The translations under genes and the position numbers were made by a program. This document shows, piece by piece, positions 43,276 through 51,553 of a DNA stretch of 64,000 nucleotides. Under the pieces are notes generated by a model. That model did no database searches. It worked only from the letters and a program-made list of their open reading frames with translations, and was not told the DNA's origin. Origin of the DNA: Cellulosilyticum lentocellum DSM 5427 (GTDB taxonomy: Bacteria > Bacillota > Clostridia > Lachnospirales > Cellulosilyticaceae); contig NC_015275.1 in NCBI RefSeq assembly GCF_000178835.2, positions 2,749,001 to 2,813,000 of the forward strand, read 5' to 3'. Each line of letters starts with the position of its first letter. Within the stretch, counting starts at the first letter, position 1.

Positions 43276-44121
43276 TTACCATTGATTTATTTGAAGTACT
43301 TGCAACTGCATTTTATAGCTGATCCCTTGGGACTTGTTAAAGGGCCATTCCATATAAGTTGTTTGTTGTTTCTTAATAGTCCCTTTTAAAATTTCTTCTT
43401 CTATCTGCTCTATAGCTTGAATAGCTCCTTGTATGCTCCCTACTTGATTACTTTTACTCAGTTCACAGCCAACAATAGCTTTATACTTAGTCACTTGCCA
43501 AAAAGCATCATTAAACTTTCTAACCACCTTTTCATTAAGCTGAATAATCTTTTGTCTCACCCGCTCATCCTGCTGTCCTAATGTTTGTAATATGACCTGC
43601 CAAATCCAATCAAACATAGAAATAAGCTGGCTATGTACCCCTATTATTACGCCATACTCATAGCACTTTGTTCCTAAATCTAACTGTGTTTGATCAAAGT
43701 TGATTTCCACTTTATGAAGATAGCAAAGCGCCTGATCAACTAACTCATGGATATTGGTCTTTAACCCTTTTTTTCTGACTTCCGTTACCAAAAGATCTGC
43801 ATACTGTCTATATACTGTGGCACCTATAAAGGTGAAATCACATACCTTTATTTGAATTTTATTAGATTCAGCTAATCCATACTGTTTAAGAGCTTCCTTC
43901 ATCGCCATCTCATCTTGATCAAGTAAACAAATAGTACTAAAATGTTCTGATAAAAGTTGAAGGTCTAGATCATTACATCGCCCTGCCCCCCAAATAGCCA
44001 ATTGACTTTTTGCTGGCAACTCACTGATGATATAAGATGTTAGTGCCTTTCTGTAATCCTTCCATTCTGTGAAAGCCTGTTCTAGTATCTGTAGCTGTTT
44101 TAACTGATCATACACATTCAT
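43276..44121 (-). CDS. Unassigned protein with a Rossmann-like GAGRCNDLD motif
   Basis: 281 residues. IWGAGRCNDLDLQLLSE near residue 44 followed by CLLDQDEMAMKEAL resembles the first half of a SAM-dependent methyltransferase (nucleotide loop and acidic end of strand 2). Later methyltransferase motifs are not clear. The C-terminal half is helical. The conserved function is unknown. AGGAG lies before the ATG. It stands between terminators as a single-gene unit. Confidence 0.75.
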   Translation of the reverse strand: MNVYDQLKQLQILEQAFTEWKDYRKALTSYIISELPAKSQLAIWGAGRCNDLDLQLLSEHFSTICLLDQDEMAMKEALKQYGLAESNKIQIKVCDFTFIGATVYRQYADLLVTEVRKKGLKTNIHELVDQALCYLHKVEINFDQTQLDLGTKCYEYGVIIGVHSQLISMFDWIWQVILQTLGQQDERVRQKIIQLNEKVVRKFNDAFWQVTKYKAIVGCELSKSNQVGSIQGAIQAIEQIEEEILKGTIKKQQTTYMEWPFNKSQGISYKMQLQVLQINQW

Positions 44122-44246
44122 ATTATAAACTCCTGCCTATTGTCTTTCTATTCATCTTTCTCTTTATCTTATCACATTACAGCCACTACATGCATGTAAT
44201 AAAAAATATAGAGAAATTCACCTATTATATAGCCCTATTATATGAC

Positions 44247-44279
44247 AAAAGGCAAAGCCTTTTATGACTTTGCCTTTTG
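44247..44279 (-). terminator. Terminator of the PnrA-like gene
   Basis: CAAAAGGCAAAG pairs with CTTTGCCTTTTG; tail is T-rich on both strands. Confidence 0.8.
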
Positions 44280-44302
44280 ATTATACTTGAGCAACCACCT
44301 GC

Positions 44303-45385
44303 TTATTCTTCGCCACTTACCACAATATTTCCTGCTTTAATCTGGTCAGTCACTTGTTTAACAGTATTGATCGTTTCTTCTGATAAATTAGGATTATTGG
44401 CTGGAATACCTACACCGTTATTAGCCACATTAAAGGTAAGTGTTTGTCCACCTGGGAATTTACCCTCTACCTCTGCTTTAATCATATCATAGGTGGATTG
44501 ATCTAAATATTTAATAGCAGAAGTCAGAATAACCGATTGATTACTTCCTGTTTCATAAATACCATCCATATATTGATCTACGTCTACGCCAATTACCCAA
44601 GCTTCTTCCCCTTTAGCTGCTCTTCCTTTTGCTTCAGTAATAACACCTAAACCCACATCACCTGCAGCTGCAAAGATCGCTCTAACCCCTCTATCATACA
44701 TTTGTGCTGAGAGCTGTTGCCCACCTGCTTTATCATCAAAGCTACCTATATAAATAATATTTTCATCCTTTAATGAAATACGGGTACCTAAATGCTCATT
44801 CGCATAAGAAATGCCTTGTTCAAAACCACTTTTATATCTTTTTACAGAAGGAATTGCCATTCCTCCTATAAAACCAAAGTCACCTTCTTTGATTTGCTTG
44901 GCTGCTGCAACACCAGCTAAAAAGCCTGCTTCTTGTTCTGAAAAATAAATAGCCACTGTATTATTACCTACCTTCACGCTTCCAGCGTGATCACGTGGAG
45001 ACCCATCTATTAATACAAACTTTGCATCTAGATATTTCGTTTGAGCAACATAAATAGCTGTTTCAAATTTATACCCAGGTGTTACAATAAATCTATACTC
45101 TGCATCATATAAATTGGCAATTTGCTGTAAATAATCTGCTTCTGTTGCACCATTAGGCTGTAAGTATTTCGTTTGACTTACTGTATCTTTAATGCCTTCC
45201 CAGGTCCCTTGATTAAATGAACGATCATCAATTGTTCCTGAATTAGTAACCATCCCTACACGAAGGTCTGTCTCTAATCTTTGAAACTTGGATGACATTT
45301 GAGAAGATGCCCCACTTCCACAACCTACTAATAAACTGACGGTAAGCATGCTGCTTATTAATATACTTAAAAACTGTTTTTTCAT
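44303..45385 (-). CDS. BMP/PnrA family substrate-binding lipoprotein
   Basis: 360 residues from ATG 45385 (AGGTG upstream; the GTG nine bases earlier overlaps it). Lipobox SLLVGC gives Cys22. The mature protein starts with LRVGMVTNSGTIDDRSFNQG, the PnrA/BMP signature, and FGFIGGMAIPSVKRYKSGFEQG follows. Family members bind purine nucleosides for an ABC importer. No permease or ATPase is adjacent, so it is an orphan component here. Confidence 0.92.
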   Translation of the reverse strand: MKKQFLSILISSMLTVSLLVGCGSGASSQMSSKFQRLETDLRVGMVTNSGTIDDRSFNQGTWEGIKDTVSQTKYLQPNGATEADYLQQIANLYDAEYRFIVTPGYKFETAIYVAQTKYLDAKFVLIDGSPRDHAGSVKVGNNTVAIYFSEQEAGFLAGVAAAKQIKEGDFGFIGGMAIPSVKRYKSGFEQGISYANEHLGTRISLKDENIIYIGSFDDKAGGQQLSAQMYDRGVRAIFAAAGDVGLGVITEAKGRAAKGEEAWVIGVDVDQYMDGIYETGSNQSVILTSAIKYLDQSTYDMIKAEVEGKFPGGQTLTFNVANNGVGIPANNPNLSEETINTVKQVTDQIKAGNIVVSGEE

Positions 45386-45514
45386 TTGATACACCTACTT
45401 CATCCATATTATCGTACGCGTCACATTAAACTTCGTACCTTTCCTATTTTATATTGTAGTAGTATCTACATCCCCCAAAAAAATATACCAACAATCTACT
45501 TTTATTAAAATAGC

Positions 45515-45547
45515 AAAAGAGCTAGCCTTCATCAGACTAACTCTTTT
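45515..45547 (-). terminator. Terminator of the DUF3788 gene
   Basis: AAAAGAG...CTCTTTT arms with an inner TAG/CTA helix, minus-strand T-rich tail. Confidence 0.6.
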
Positions 45548-45609
45548 ATCCTTAAGTTATTAATTTACCTAACACTTCTCTCAAATACTCTCCTAATAGG
45601 AGTCACTAT

Positions 45610-46029
45610 TTATTTAACACCACATACTTTTACTTTTAATAATCTTTTTATATCCTCTACATGTTCTTGAGATAAAACTCGGTAATGAATCCACCCCCCA
45701 TCACCACAGATATATTTATGATCGATATGCTCTTGTGCGTAACGATGCATTTCCCCGTACACCGCTTCAAATTGCTTATTGGATAATCTAAGCATGATTG
45801 TCAAAGCCCCTGCTTCAGCAAAAATATCACAAATCAGTTTTTGCTGTTCGCGATGTGTTATACTCCAACCATAAGTATTGCCATATGGAAAGCGGATTTC
45901 TGTTTGAGTTCCAAGTTGTTCTACAAGATAATGATTAATCTCCTTAAATAAATTTCCATTCACGCCACAATATGTATTCATTTCTTCTATAGTAGGTATG
46001 CTATTTTTATCAAGCATTCTATCAAACAT
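45610..46029 (-). CDS. DUF3788 family protein
   Basis: 139 residues. FPYGNTYGWSITHREQQKLICDIFAEAGALTIMLRLS (two segments) and GDGGWIHYRV are the DUF3788 hallmarks; the protein resembles a small YdhG/heme-independent alpha-beta fold. Function unknown. GGGAGGT precedes the ATG. The gene borders the gene-poor region starting at 46030. Confidence 0.82.
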   Translation of the reverse strand: MFDRMLDKNSIPTIEEMNTYCGVNGNLFKEINHYLVEQLGTQTEIRFPYGNTYGWSITHREQQKLICDIFAEAGALTIMLRLSNKQFEAVYGEMHRYAQEHIDHKYICGDGGWIHYRVLSQEHVEDIKRLLKVKVCGVK

Positions 46030-46829
46030 AAGTACCTCCCTTAGCTTTTCTATATATTCTAGCTCATGGCAACTAGTTTTTTGTTAACAACCCTGCTTAT
46101 CCAAGCCATAGCGTCTCTCTCTTTTATACAATATTATACCCACCTCAAGATATAGTCAAATATACTCCACCTTCTTAAATGTATCTAGTATACCCCTTTA
46201 GCCTTGTTGCATTTTGTAACTTTGTGTGACAAAAATAAAATCAGTATTTACACTTGCTACTCTCTAAAACAATTCCTTACTTCAATATACAGCCATTTAT
46301 CTTAACATTTATGGGACTAACATTTGTAAAAAATTTTCTTCATTTTTTATTAGGGATTCAGTTACTCGACCACATATATAGAAGTGTAAAAACAAAACAA
46401 ATAACTTCCCACGGCAAATTACCACAGCTTCAACCTGAGGAACTGACCGGGTCAGCCAAGTCTCAATCTATTGTTATAGGTACCTCTGGACTTAAGGAAA
46501 ATGTTCACTTGTGCGCTGCAAGGAAGGCGCCATTTATAAGTTGTTTCAAATGTTTTTATACCTCGCATTACCCAAAATAAAGTTTTAAACCAGAGTCTTA
46601 AGGTCTTAGCTTCCTAGCATAGGGTGCACCGGCCAAGACTTTTAGGAGCTCCTCACTCATTGGTTTAGCTTTCATCACTAGTCTTAGTAGGCACTACGCT
46701 ATAATGCATACATGCTGAGGAGCCATTTTGTGCTTTACTTAAGGTCTATTAAGCTAACTGTGAAAGCTTATTTCAAGAGCCTGGAATAAAAATAGAGCTT
46801 CAAGTATGAATACTTGAAGCTCTATTTTT
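46030..46829. other. Gene-poor 800-base stretch with strong RNA-like structure
   Basis: No convincing coding sequence. A 108-codon plus-strand frame (46254-46580) has no ribosome site and poor composition. From about 46410 the GC content rises. The plus strand shows GCTCCTCA (46648-46655) against TGAGGAGC (46716-46723) with ACTA/TAGT and GTAG/CTAC hairpins inside, GTCTT/AAGAC pairing around 46590-46640, and ends at a 20-bp perfect terminator at 46788-46829. A possible promoter (TTGTAA, 16 bases, TAAAAT) lies near 46215-46245. This pattern suits a long structured RNA on the plus strand, identity unknown. Confidence 0.4.
46788..46829 (+). terminator. 20-bp perfect terminator hairpin
   Basis: AAAAATAGAGCTTCAAGTAT pairs perfectly with ATACTTGAAGCTCTATTTTT. 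No protein gene ends upstream on the plus strand. Confidence 0.85.
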
Positions 46830-46925
46830 GTTATTTTGAACTGCAATCAATAAAATAAATACAACTCAATCCAAATTTTACTTTTAGATATTTTCTAAAT
46901 TTTTTCTATTCAATGTCACTTTCTG

Positions 46926-46954
46926 TTGATTTAAGTTGAATTTTCTGATAAAAT
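46926..46954 (+). promoter_or_regulatory. Promoter-like pair ahead of a candidate small RNA
   Basis: TTGATT (46926-46931), 17 bases, TAAAAT (46949-46954). Confidence 0.4.
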
Positions 46955-46960
46955 AATATT

Positions 46961-47030
46961 ACCTAAAGGTTTTATTTTCTTAGGAAAGTCGCCTTACAAA
47001 CTCACTGTAAGCAATTTTCCTAAGTTTTTT
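46961..47030 (+). ncRNA. Candidate 70-nt small RNA ending in a terminator
   Basis: It starts about seven bases after the promoter-like pair and ends in CTTAGGAAA (46979-46987) pairing with TTTTCCTAAG (47015-47024), with an inner CTTAC/GTAAG helix, then seven T. No open reading frame of note. Transcription is inferred only. Confidence 0.4.
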
Positions 47031-47145
47031 TATGTCTAAAATTCATTTTCTTCACTCTTTTGCCCTCTTACTATGTTTTGTTTTTCTTCAGGTTATCCTT
47101 TTCAATTGCTCTTATTCTTTCTACAGATCATTCAATATACTTTCA

Positions 47146-47691
47146 TTACAATTCTAATCTCATATAAATAACTTCCTGAAACCCTATCTTACGAGAATTA
47201 AAGCCCTTAGGATTTCTGCCATATTCAGTAAATCCTGCTCTTTCATACATTGATATGGCTTTTACATTTTCAGCAACTACATTAAGTTCAAGTTGCATAT
47301 ATCCAGCATCCCTTGCACATTCAATACATGCATCCATTAACGCCCGTCCAATCCCGATTCCCCAAAACTCTTTGGTAACACTAATACCAAATTCAGCACG
47401 ATGTTGCACCTTATATTTAGCGCCTACTGATTCAATTCCAGCAGTCCCGACAACGACATTGCCAATCAGGGCAATTATCTCAATCTCATTTTCACTCTCA
47501 GCTTTTTCTTTCAAAAATTGGCTTTCCTGTGTCACATCAAAACTATTTTCATCTGGATATGAAAGTAAATAATCGGTTTGCATATGCGTCAAATTAAAAT
47601 GCTCCAATACAGCCTGTCCATCACTTTCAATTCCATTTCTCAAACAGCATTCCTTGCCGTTCTTTAATATTATTGTTTTATTATATTTCAT
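47146..47691 (-). CDS. GNAT family N-acetyltransferase
   Basis: 181 residues from ATG 47691, which has AAGGAGGT eight bases upstream; the frame is open further up to 47766 but lacks a site. GISVTKEFWGIGIGRALMDA holds the acetyl-CoA loop, then LELNVVAENVKAISMYERAGF. Its upstream region abuts the broken IS3 transposase, whose insertion or decay may have removed its own promoter. Substrate unknown. It lies within the decayed integration zone. Confidence 0.9.
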   Translation of the reverse strand: MKYNKTIILKNGKECCLRNGIESDGQAVLEHFNLTHMQTDYLLSYPDENSFDVTQESQFLKEKAESENEIEIIALIGNVVVGTAGIESVGAKYKVQHRAEFGISVTKEFWGIGIGRALMDACIECARDAGYMQLELNVVAENVKAISMYERAGFTEYGRNPKGFNSRKIGFQEVIYMRLEL

Positions 47692-47762
47692 AACAAAATA
47701 CCTCCTTGAAAATTCCAATTTTAAACTTTTTGCTTGAAGCCATATCTCTTCACTTAGCAACT

Positions 47763-48387
47763 TCAAATTTGCAATTCTATAAAATATCTATCTTGAGGGC
47801 GTTCTTTGGTGTAACATTTTATATAATCATTTATGACATATGTTAATGTTGCTTCATCTATAATTTCGTTCATCTGGTACATCTCAGATCTTATGATCCC
47901 CCAGAATCCCTCAGTTGGACCATTATCTATACAGTGACCCACTCTTGACATCAATTGTTCCATTTCATGAGTTTTAAGCTTTTGTTGAAATACTTTTCTT
48001 GTGTATTGAAAGCCTCTGTCACTATGAAAGATTGGCTTAGCATCCGGATTAGACTCTATTGCTTTATCAAATCTTTTAAACACTAGTTTGTTATCATTCC
48101 TGCAACTGATTACATACAAACCGGATATCTGTCATGTAAATCAATGATTGCACTTAAATATAGTTTCTTCTTTTCACCAGGGATTTTGAATTCAGTAACA
48201 TCTTAAAATCAGATGTGTATCTAGTATTCCCAATTTCTCTAGCAAAGGCTAATATTCCATGTTCCATATATCGCTGTGCTCATCGTCGAACCGTTTTAGA
48301 TGTGACATCAATAGAAGATGCCAATCCATCTAAATACTCTTTAGCAACCACGGCTCTCCATTCAGGCATATGTGGCGATTTGGCCAT
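47763..48387 (-). pseudogene. Broken IS3-family transposase (IS150-like)
   Basis: An orfA start (ATG 48387) reads MAKSPHMPEWRAVVAKEYLD and stops early at about 48280. A later piece reads DVTEFKIPGEKKKLYLSAII and then shifts frame near 48115. The catalytic core piece holds HSDRGFQYT and DNGPTEGFWGIIRSEM of the DDE integrase domain and ends at YTKERPQDR. The right end with its inverted repeat is missing. Several frameshifts make it inactive. Confidence 0.85.
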
Positions 48388-48393
48388 AAAAAC

Positions 48394-48437
48394 CCCCTTA
48401 AGTAGACTTTGGTTATTTACCTTGTCTACTTAAGGGG
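48394..48437. repeat. 14-bp inverted repeat at the IS3 left end
   Basis: CCCCTTAAGTAGAC at 48394-48407 and GTCTACTTAAGGGG at 48424-48437 with a 16-base loop, between the transposase start and the truncated recombinase. Confidence 0.6.
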
Positions 48438-48725
48438 AATCATATCATTAGCTGAGCCCATATACTTTAGCATATGCAAGATATAGTCCTGCAACGTTAT
48501 AAAATCAATGTCAACACATAAGGTGTTATTGGGTGTAGCTTTAAAGAAATAACCTATATTTTCTTCATAGAACTTTATAGTCTTAGACAATAAGCCTTTA
48601 ACTGTAGTATACGTAATAAACTCTTTAAACGCTTTTTTCATAGTCATTGATTTACTGTTATCCAACGTAATTCTTCTTACTATATCGTACGCCTCTTTCT
48701 TATCCTTTTTCGTGCTGATAACCAT
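48426..48725 (-). pseudogene. Tyrosine recombinase (integrase), N-terminal fragment cut by IS3
   Basis: 99 residues. KKAFKEFITYTTVKGLLSKT and a following TLQDYILHMLKYMGSANDM match the SAM-like core-binding domain of phage-type integrases. The last five codons already come from the IS3 end, and the catalytic domain with the Arg-His-Tyr residues is absent. Its start lies 23 bases from an att-like copy of the tRNA-Lys 3' end, as expected for an integrase next to its attachment site. Confidence 0.7.
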
Positions 48726-48747
48726 TCAAAACCATGACTATCAGCTC

Positions 48748-48763
48748 TTAATGGGCCATCTGG
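48748..48763. repeat. att-like partial copy of the tRNA-Lys 3' end
   Basis: TTAATGGGCCATCTGG matches TTAATGAGCCATCTGG at 49798-49813 in 15 of 16 bases. The second copy includes the last bases of tRNA-Lys. It sits 23 bases upstream of the recombinase fragment. Confidence 0.55.
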
Positions 48764-48786
48764 AAGAATTAAAGTGATATAATGAC

Positions 48787-49278
48787 TTAAAAAACTCCTC
48801 CACTCTCCATATCTACCTTGTTAACAAAATCCATATGATATAATTTTTCCCAATGGTTTACGTTTAATGTTCCCTTTACCAGGCGGATTGCTAAAATACA
48901 ACAATTCTCATCATTCTCATTGTTTGCCATATCATACCATGCAGCGAAAGCTGTGCGAAGTTTACTTCTAATCTCAGCATTTTTTGGGTCAAGTACCCAA
49001 CCGAGGTTTTTAGCTACTCCAGTAGCAGTAAACATTTCTAAACAACCAGCAATTGATACATGAGGATTTTGTTCAATTTGTAGCATTTTGTTTGATTTTG
49101 CATATGTAACAACATAAAACGTACAATCTTCGTAATACGCATCCACAGTACGGACAACTGGTATAGGCTTTTCGTCAGTTCCTAACTCTCGTGCCACGGT
49201 TGCAAGAGAAATATTATTGTCTTTGCCATTTCCAAATATTTCTTCAATTAGCTGTAAACCTTCTTCATACTTATTCAT
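48787..49278 (-). CDS. Pyridoxamine 5'-phosphate oxidase-like flavoprotein
   Basis: 163 residues. A split-barrel FMN fold is suggested by PVVRTVDAYYEDCTFYVVTY, then SNKMLQIEQNPHVSIAGC and FTATGVAKNLG. Family members bind FMN or F420 and reduce small molecules. AAGGAG lies before the ATG. It lies between the two att-like copies, so it may be cargo of the former element. Confidence 0.85.
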   Translation of the reverse strand: MNKYEEGLQLIEEIFGNGKDNNISLATVARELGTDEKPIPVVRTVDAYYEDCTFYVVTYAKSNKMLQIEQNPHVSIAGCLEMFTATGVAKNLGWVLDPKNAEIRSKLRTAFAAWYDMANNENDENCCILAIRLVKGTLNVNHWEKLYHMDFVNKVDMESGGVF

Positions 49279-49447
49279 TTTTAGTCTCCTTCCTAATTAC
49301 ATAAATAATCTTCACCAAATAAATATCTATTTCTATAGCTAAATACTTATAATAGTATACCATATGGATCTATATTAAATAAATAGACACGCTTTGCTAT
49401 TGTAAATTATACATCCGCTACATCTTTATCTACCATGTTCCAAATAT

Positions 49448-49585
49448 CTATTTTTCCTCATTTACTATTTCAAAGTGCTCATCTCTACTTACTTCTCGTA
49501 TATTCATAGTGTTGATATCTTCTTTTCTATAATCTTCAATCAAGCATTCTCTAGCTTCTTCTTCACTTGTAGCAACTATAAAAAC
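49448..49585 (-). pseudogene. 5'-truncated gene fragment
   Basis: 45 codons without a start codon, opening VFIVATSEEEARECLIEDYR and ending EIVNEEK before a stop. Composition looks coding and it lies next to the tRNA, so it is probably what is left of a small gene disrupted by integration. No family recognised. Confidence 0.4.
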
Positions 49586-49753
49586 TTATTCCCATTGTTA
49601 TATTGATCTGCTTACTATAATAACCTATACTGCTTACTGAATGGGGGCTATCCCTGTCTCTGTGACTTTATACGTTCAAGAATATCATTCACTTCTTACC
49701 TATTTGAGTTTCAAATCTCTATTCGCTTGTTCCATAATAAACTTTTAGAACAC

Positions 49754-49792
49754 AAAAAGGCTTTCCATCGGTTATCAATGGAAAGCCTTTTT
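49754..49792 (-). terminator. Terminator of tRNA-Lys
   Basis: AAAAAGGCTTTCCAT pairs with ATGGAAAGCCTTTTT around nine bases. Confidence 0.85.
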
Positions 49793-49801
49793 TTTAATTA
49801 A

Positions 49802-49874
49802 TGAGCCATCTGGGACTCGAACCCAGGACCCTCAGATTAAGAGTCTGATGCTCTACCAACTAAGCTAATGACCC
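49802..49874 (-). tRNA. tRNA-Lys(CTT)
   Basis: 73 bases with a 7-bp acceptor (GGGTCAT against ATGGCTC, with G-U pairs), D arm AGCTTAGTTGGTAGAGC, anticodon arm TCAGA-CTCTTAA-TCTGA with anticodon CTT, T arm CTGGGTTCGAGTCCCAG and discriminator A. The CCA end is not encoded. It reads AAG codons. Its 3' end served as an integration target (see the att-like copy at 48748). Confidence 0.95.
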
Positions 49875-49919
49875 ATAGCAAGCTTCGGAAAATGTTTCCT
49901 GTTCTTGACTACATATGCT

Positions 49920-49948
49920 ATTATAGTGATTTTGTTGCTACTTGTCAA
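49920..49948 (-). promoter_or_regulatory. Consensus promoter of tRNA-Lys
   Basis: Minus-strand TTGACA (49948-49943), 17-base spacer, TATAAT (49925-49920): perfect SigA consensus. Confidence 0.9.
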
Positions 49949-49996
49949 CCGATTTTTTCTACAAATTTATTTTTATTTACATAAATATAAATTTGT

Positions 49997-50046
49997 ATTA
50001 CTTAATCGTAGGATAGCCTTCGGCTCTTCCTACGATTTTTAAGTAA
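49997..50046 (-). terminator. Terminator of the MCP gene
   Basis: ATTACTTAA-TCGTAGGA pairs with TCCTACGA-TTAAGTAAT around a GCCTTCGGC loop. Confidence 0.8.
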
Positions 50047-50052
50047 TATATC

Positions 50053-51327
50053 TTATTTTCTATATTTTTTAAGCTTACTATTAAGCACTTCTACCTCTTT
50101 ATTTAGTACACTAATTTCTGATTTAACACGTTCCATTAATGCTTCCTGCTCTTCTGTACTGCTAACACCTTCTTCTGTATAAGAAGCCGTACTTTGAGTA
50201 ACACCTGCTACTTGCTCAATGACAGCATTAACTTTTGTCTTATCTTCATTCACCTTAGTAATAGCTTCATTAGTAATGGCAATTTTATCTACTACAACTT
50301 CTATACTTGTAGCCATTTTAGCAAATACTTGCTCTGCTGCACGTACAGCTTCTGTTTCATCTTCAGATACCATATTCATTTTATTCATAGCTGTTACAGC
50401 TTTCTCTGATTCTGCTTGTATATTGGCTACTAAATTTTTAATTTGTTCAGTAGAATTATGACTTTGATCTGCCAGTCCTCTAATTTCTTCTGCTACAACC
50501 CCAAACCCTCTACCTGCATCACCTGCGCGGGCAGCTTCTATGGCTGCGTTTAAAGCAAGCAAATTAGTTTGCGAAGCAATGTTCTCAATGGCATCTACAA
50601 ATAATGTAATATCTTTCATTTTAGCTGTTAAAAAGGCTACTGTCTTAACAATTTCTTCTGTAGCTTGCACTGCACTGGCAGCACGTTCTTGTAATAAGCG
50701 AATAGAGTTTTTTCCCTCTTCATTTAATCCCTGAATCTTATCAGCTTCTACCATAATACCTTTGCAGTTTTCATATGCCACTGTAATCTCTTCTGATAAG
50801 GTCTCCATAAGTGCTTCCCCTGTTTGACTTTGAGCAGCTTGTTCATTAGCACCTTGGGCAATCTCTTGCATCATACTACTCATTTGAGTAATAGATTTCA
50901 TTGCTTCATCTGTACTTTCAGCAACTTGATTAGTTGTAGTTGTGATTGTATCTACAATTTTAAAAGAGTCATCTACTAAATGACTGAATTCAGAAAAAAT
51001 GACATTTACAGAACTAATAAGTTTCCCAAAAAATTTATTGTCTCGATATTTATCTAGGTTTAAAAGTAAATGTAGATTACCTTCTTTTATTCTTTCAATA
51101 TCACCATTATATTGCTTAATAAATTTTCTGATAGGTAATAATAATAGTAGGATAACACCTGTACTAATTGCCCCTAAAATAACTGCTAAAAGTACTGCTT
51201 TTCCTATATCTCCAATAATCATGTATGAAATCCCTATAAATATAAGTACACTAATTAATAATGCACCTACTATAAAAGTCTTAAAATACTCTAGTGCTTT
51301 TCCCATAATGCCTGTTTTATTGTCCAT
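50053..51327 (-). CDS. Methyl-accepting chemotaxis protein without a sensor domain
   Basis: 424 residues from ATG 51327 (AAGGA at a fair distance; the ATG nine bases up touches it). Two helices at about 16-38 and 43-66 are nearly adjacent, with no periplasmic ligand domain. A HAMP-like linker follows, then the signalling tip [42 protein letters not shown] (in two halves). It should feed CheA/CheW but must sense membrane state, redox or partners. No che genes are nearby. Confidence 0.92.
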   Translation of the reverse strand: MDNKTGIMGKALEYFKTFIVGALLISVLIFIGISYMIIGDIGKAVLLAVILGAISTGVILLLLLPIRKFIKQYNGDIERIKEGNLHLLLNLDKYRDNKFFGKLISSVNVIFSEFSHLVDDSFKIVDTITTTTNQVAESTDEAMKSITQMSSMMQEIAQGANEQAAQSQTGEALMETLSEEITVAYENCKGIMVEADKIQGLNEEGKNSIRLLQERAASAVQATEEIVKTVAFLTAKMKDITLFVDAIENIASQTNLLALNAAIEAARAGDAGRGFGVVAEEIRGLADQSHNSTEQIKNLVANIQAESEKAVTAMNKMNMVSEDETEAVRAAEQVFAKMATSIEVVVDKIAITNEAITKVNEDKTKVNAVIEQVAGVTQSTASYTEEGVSSTEEQEALMERVKSEISVLNKEVEVLNSKLKKYRK

Positions 51328-51501
51328 ATTGGTCATCCTTCCTCATCCTTTTCTTTGCTTATTCACGTAATATTTATTATACTATAATTAATTTTTTAAT
51401 TCAATTTTATATTTATATAACACTTGACTTTTCTTATAATCTCACTCTTCTCTTTATTCTTTTAGGTAAAACGTAAATCGAAATCATTCTTATCTTATTA
51501 T

Positions 51502-51546
51502 AAAAAAGACTCTAGAATGAGTTAATTTTCTCACCTAGAGTCTTTT
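51502..51546 (-). terminator. Terminator of secDF
   Basis: AAAAGACTCTAG pairs with CTAGAGTCTTTT around 19 bases. Confidence 0.85.
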
Positions 51547-51553
51547 ATTTAAT

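Larger units (their letters stand above)
49279..49801. other. Gene-free stretch between flavoprotein and tRNA-Lys
   Basis: It holds one decayed coding fragment (49448-49585) and the tRNA terminator. Nothing else coding was seen on either strand. Confidence 0.6.

Noticed and set aside
46254-46580. 108-codon plus-strand frame in the gene-poor region
   Set aside because: No ribosome site, composition unlike neighbouring genes, and no recognisable domain; the DNA is better explained as structured or decayed.
48215-48433. Plus-strand frame across the transposase start
   Set aside because: It is the opposite-strand shadow of the IS3 orfA fragment.
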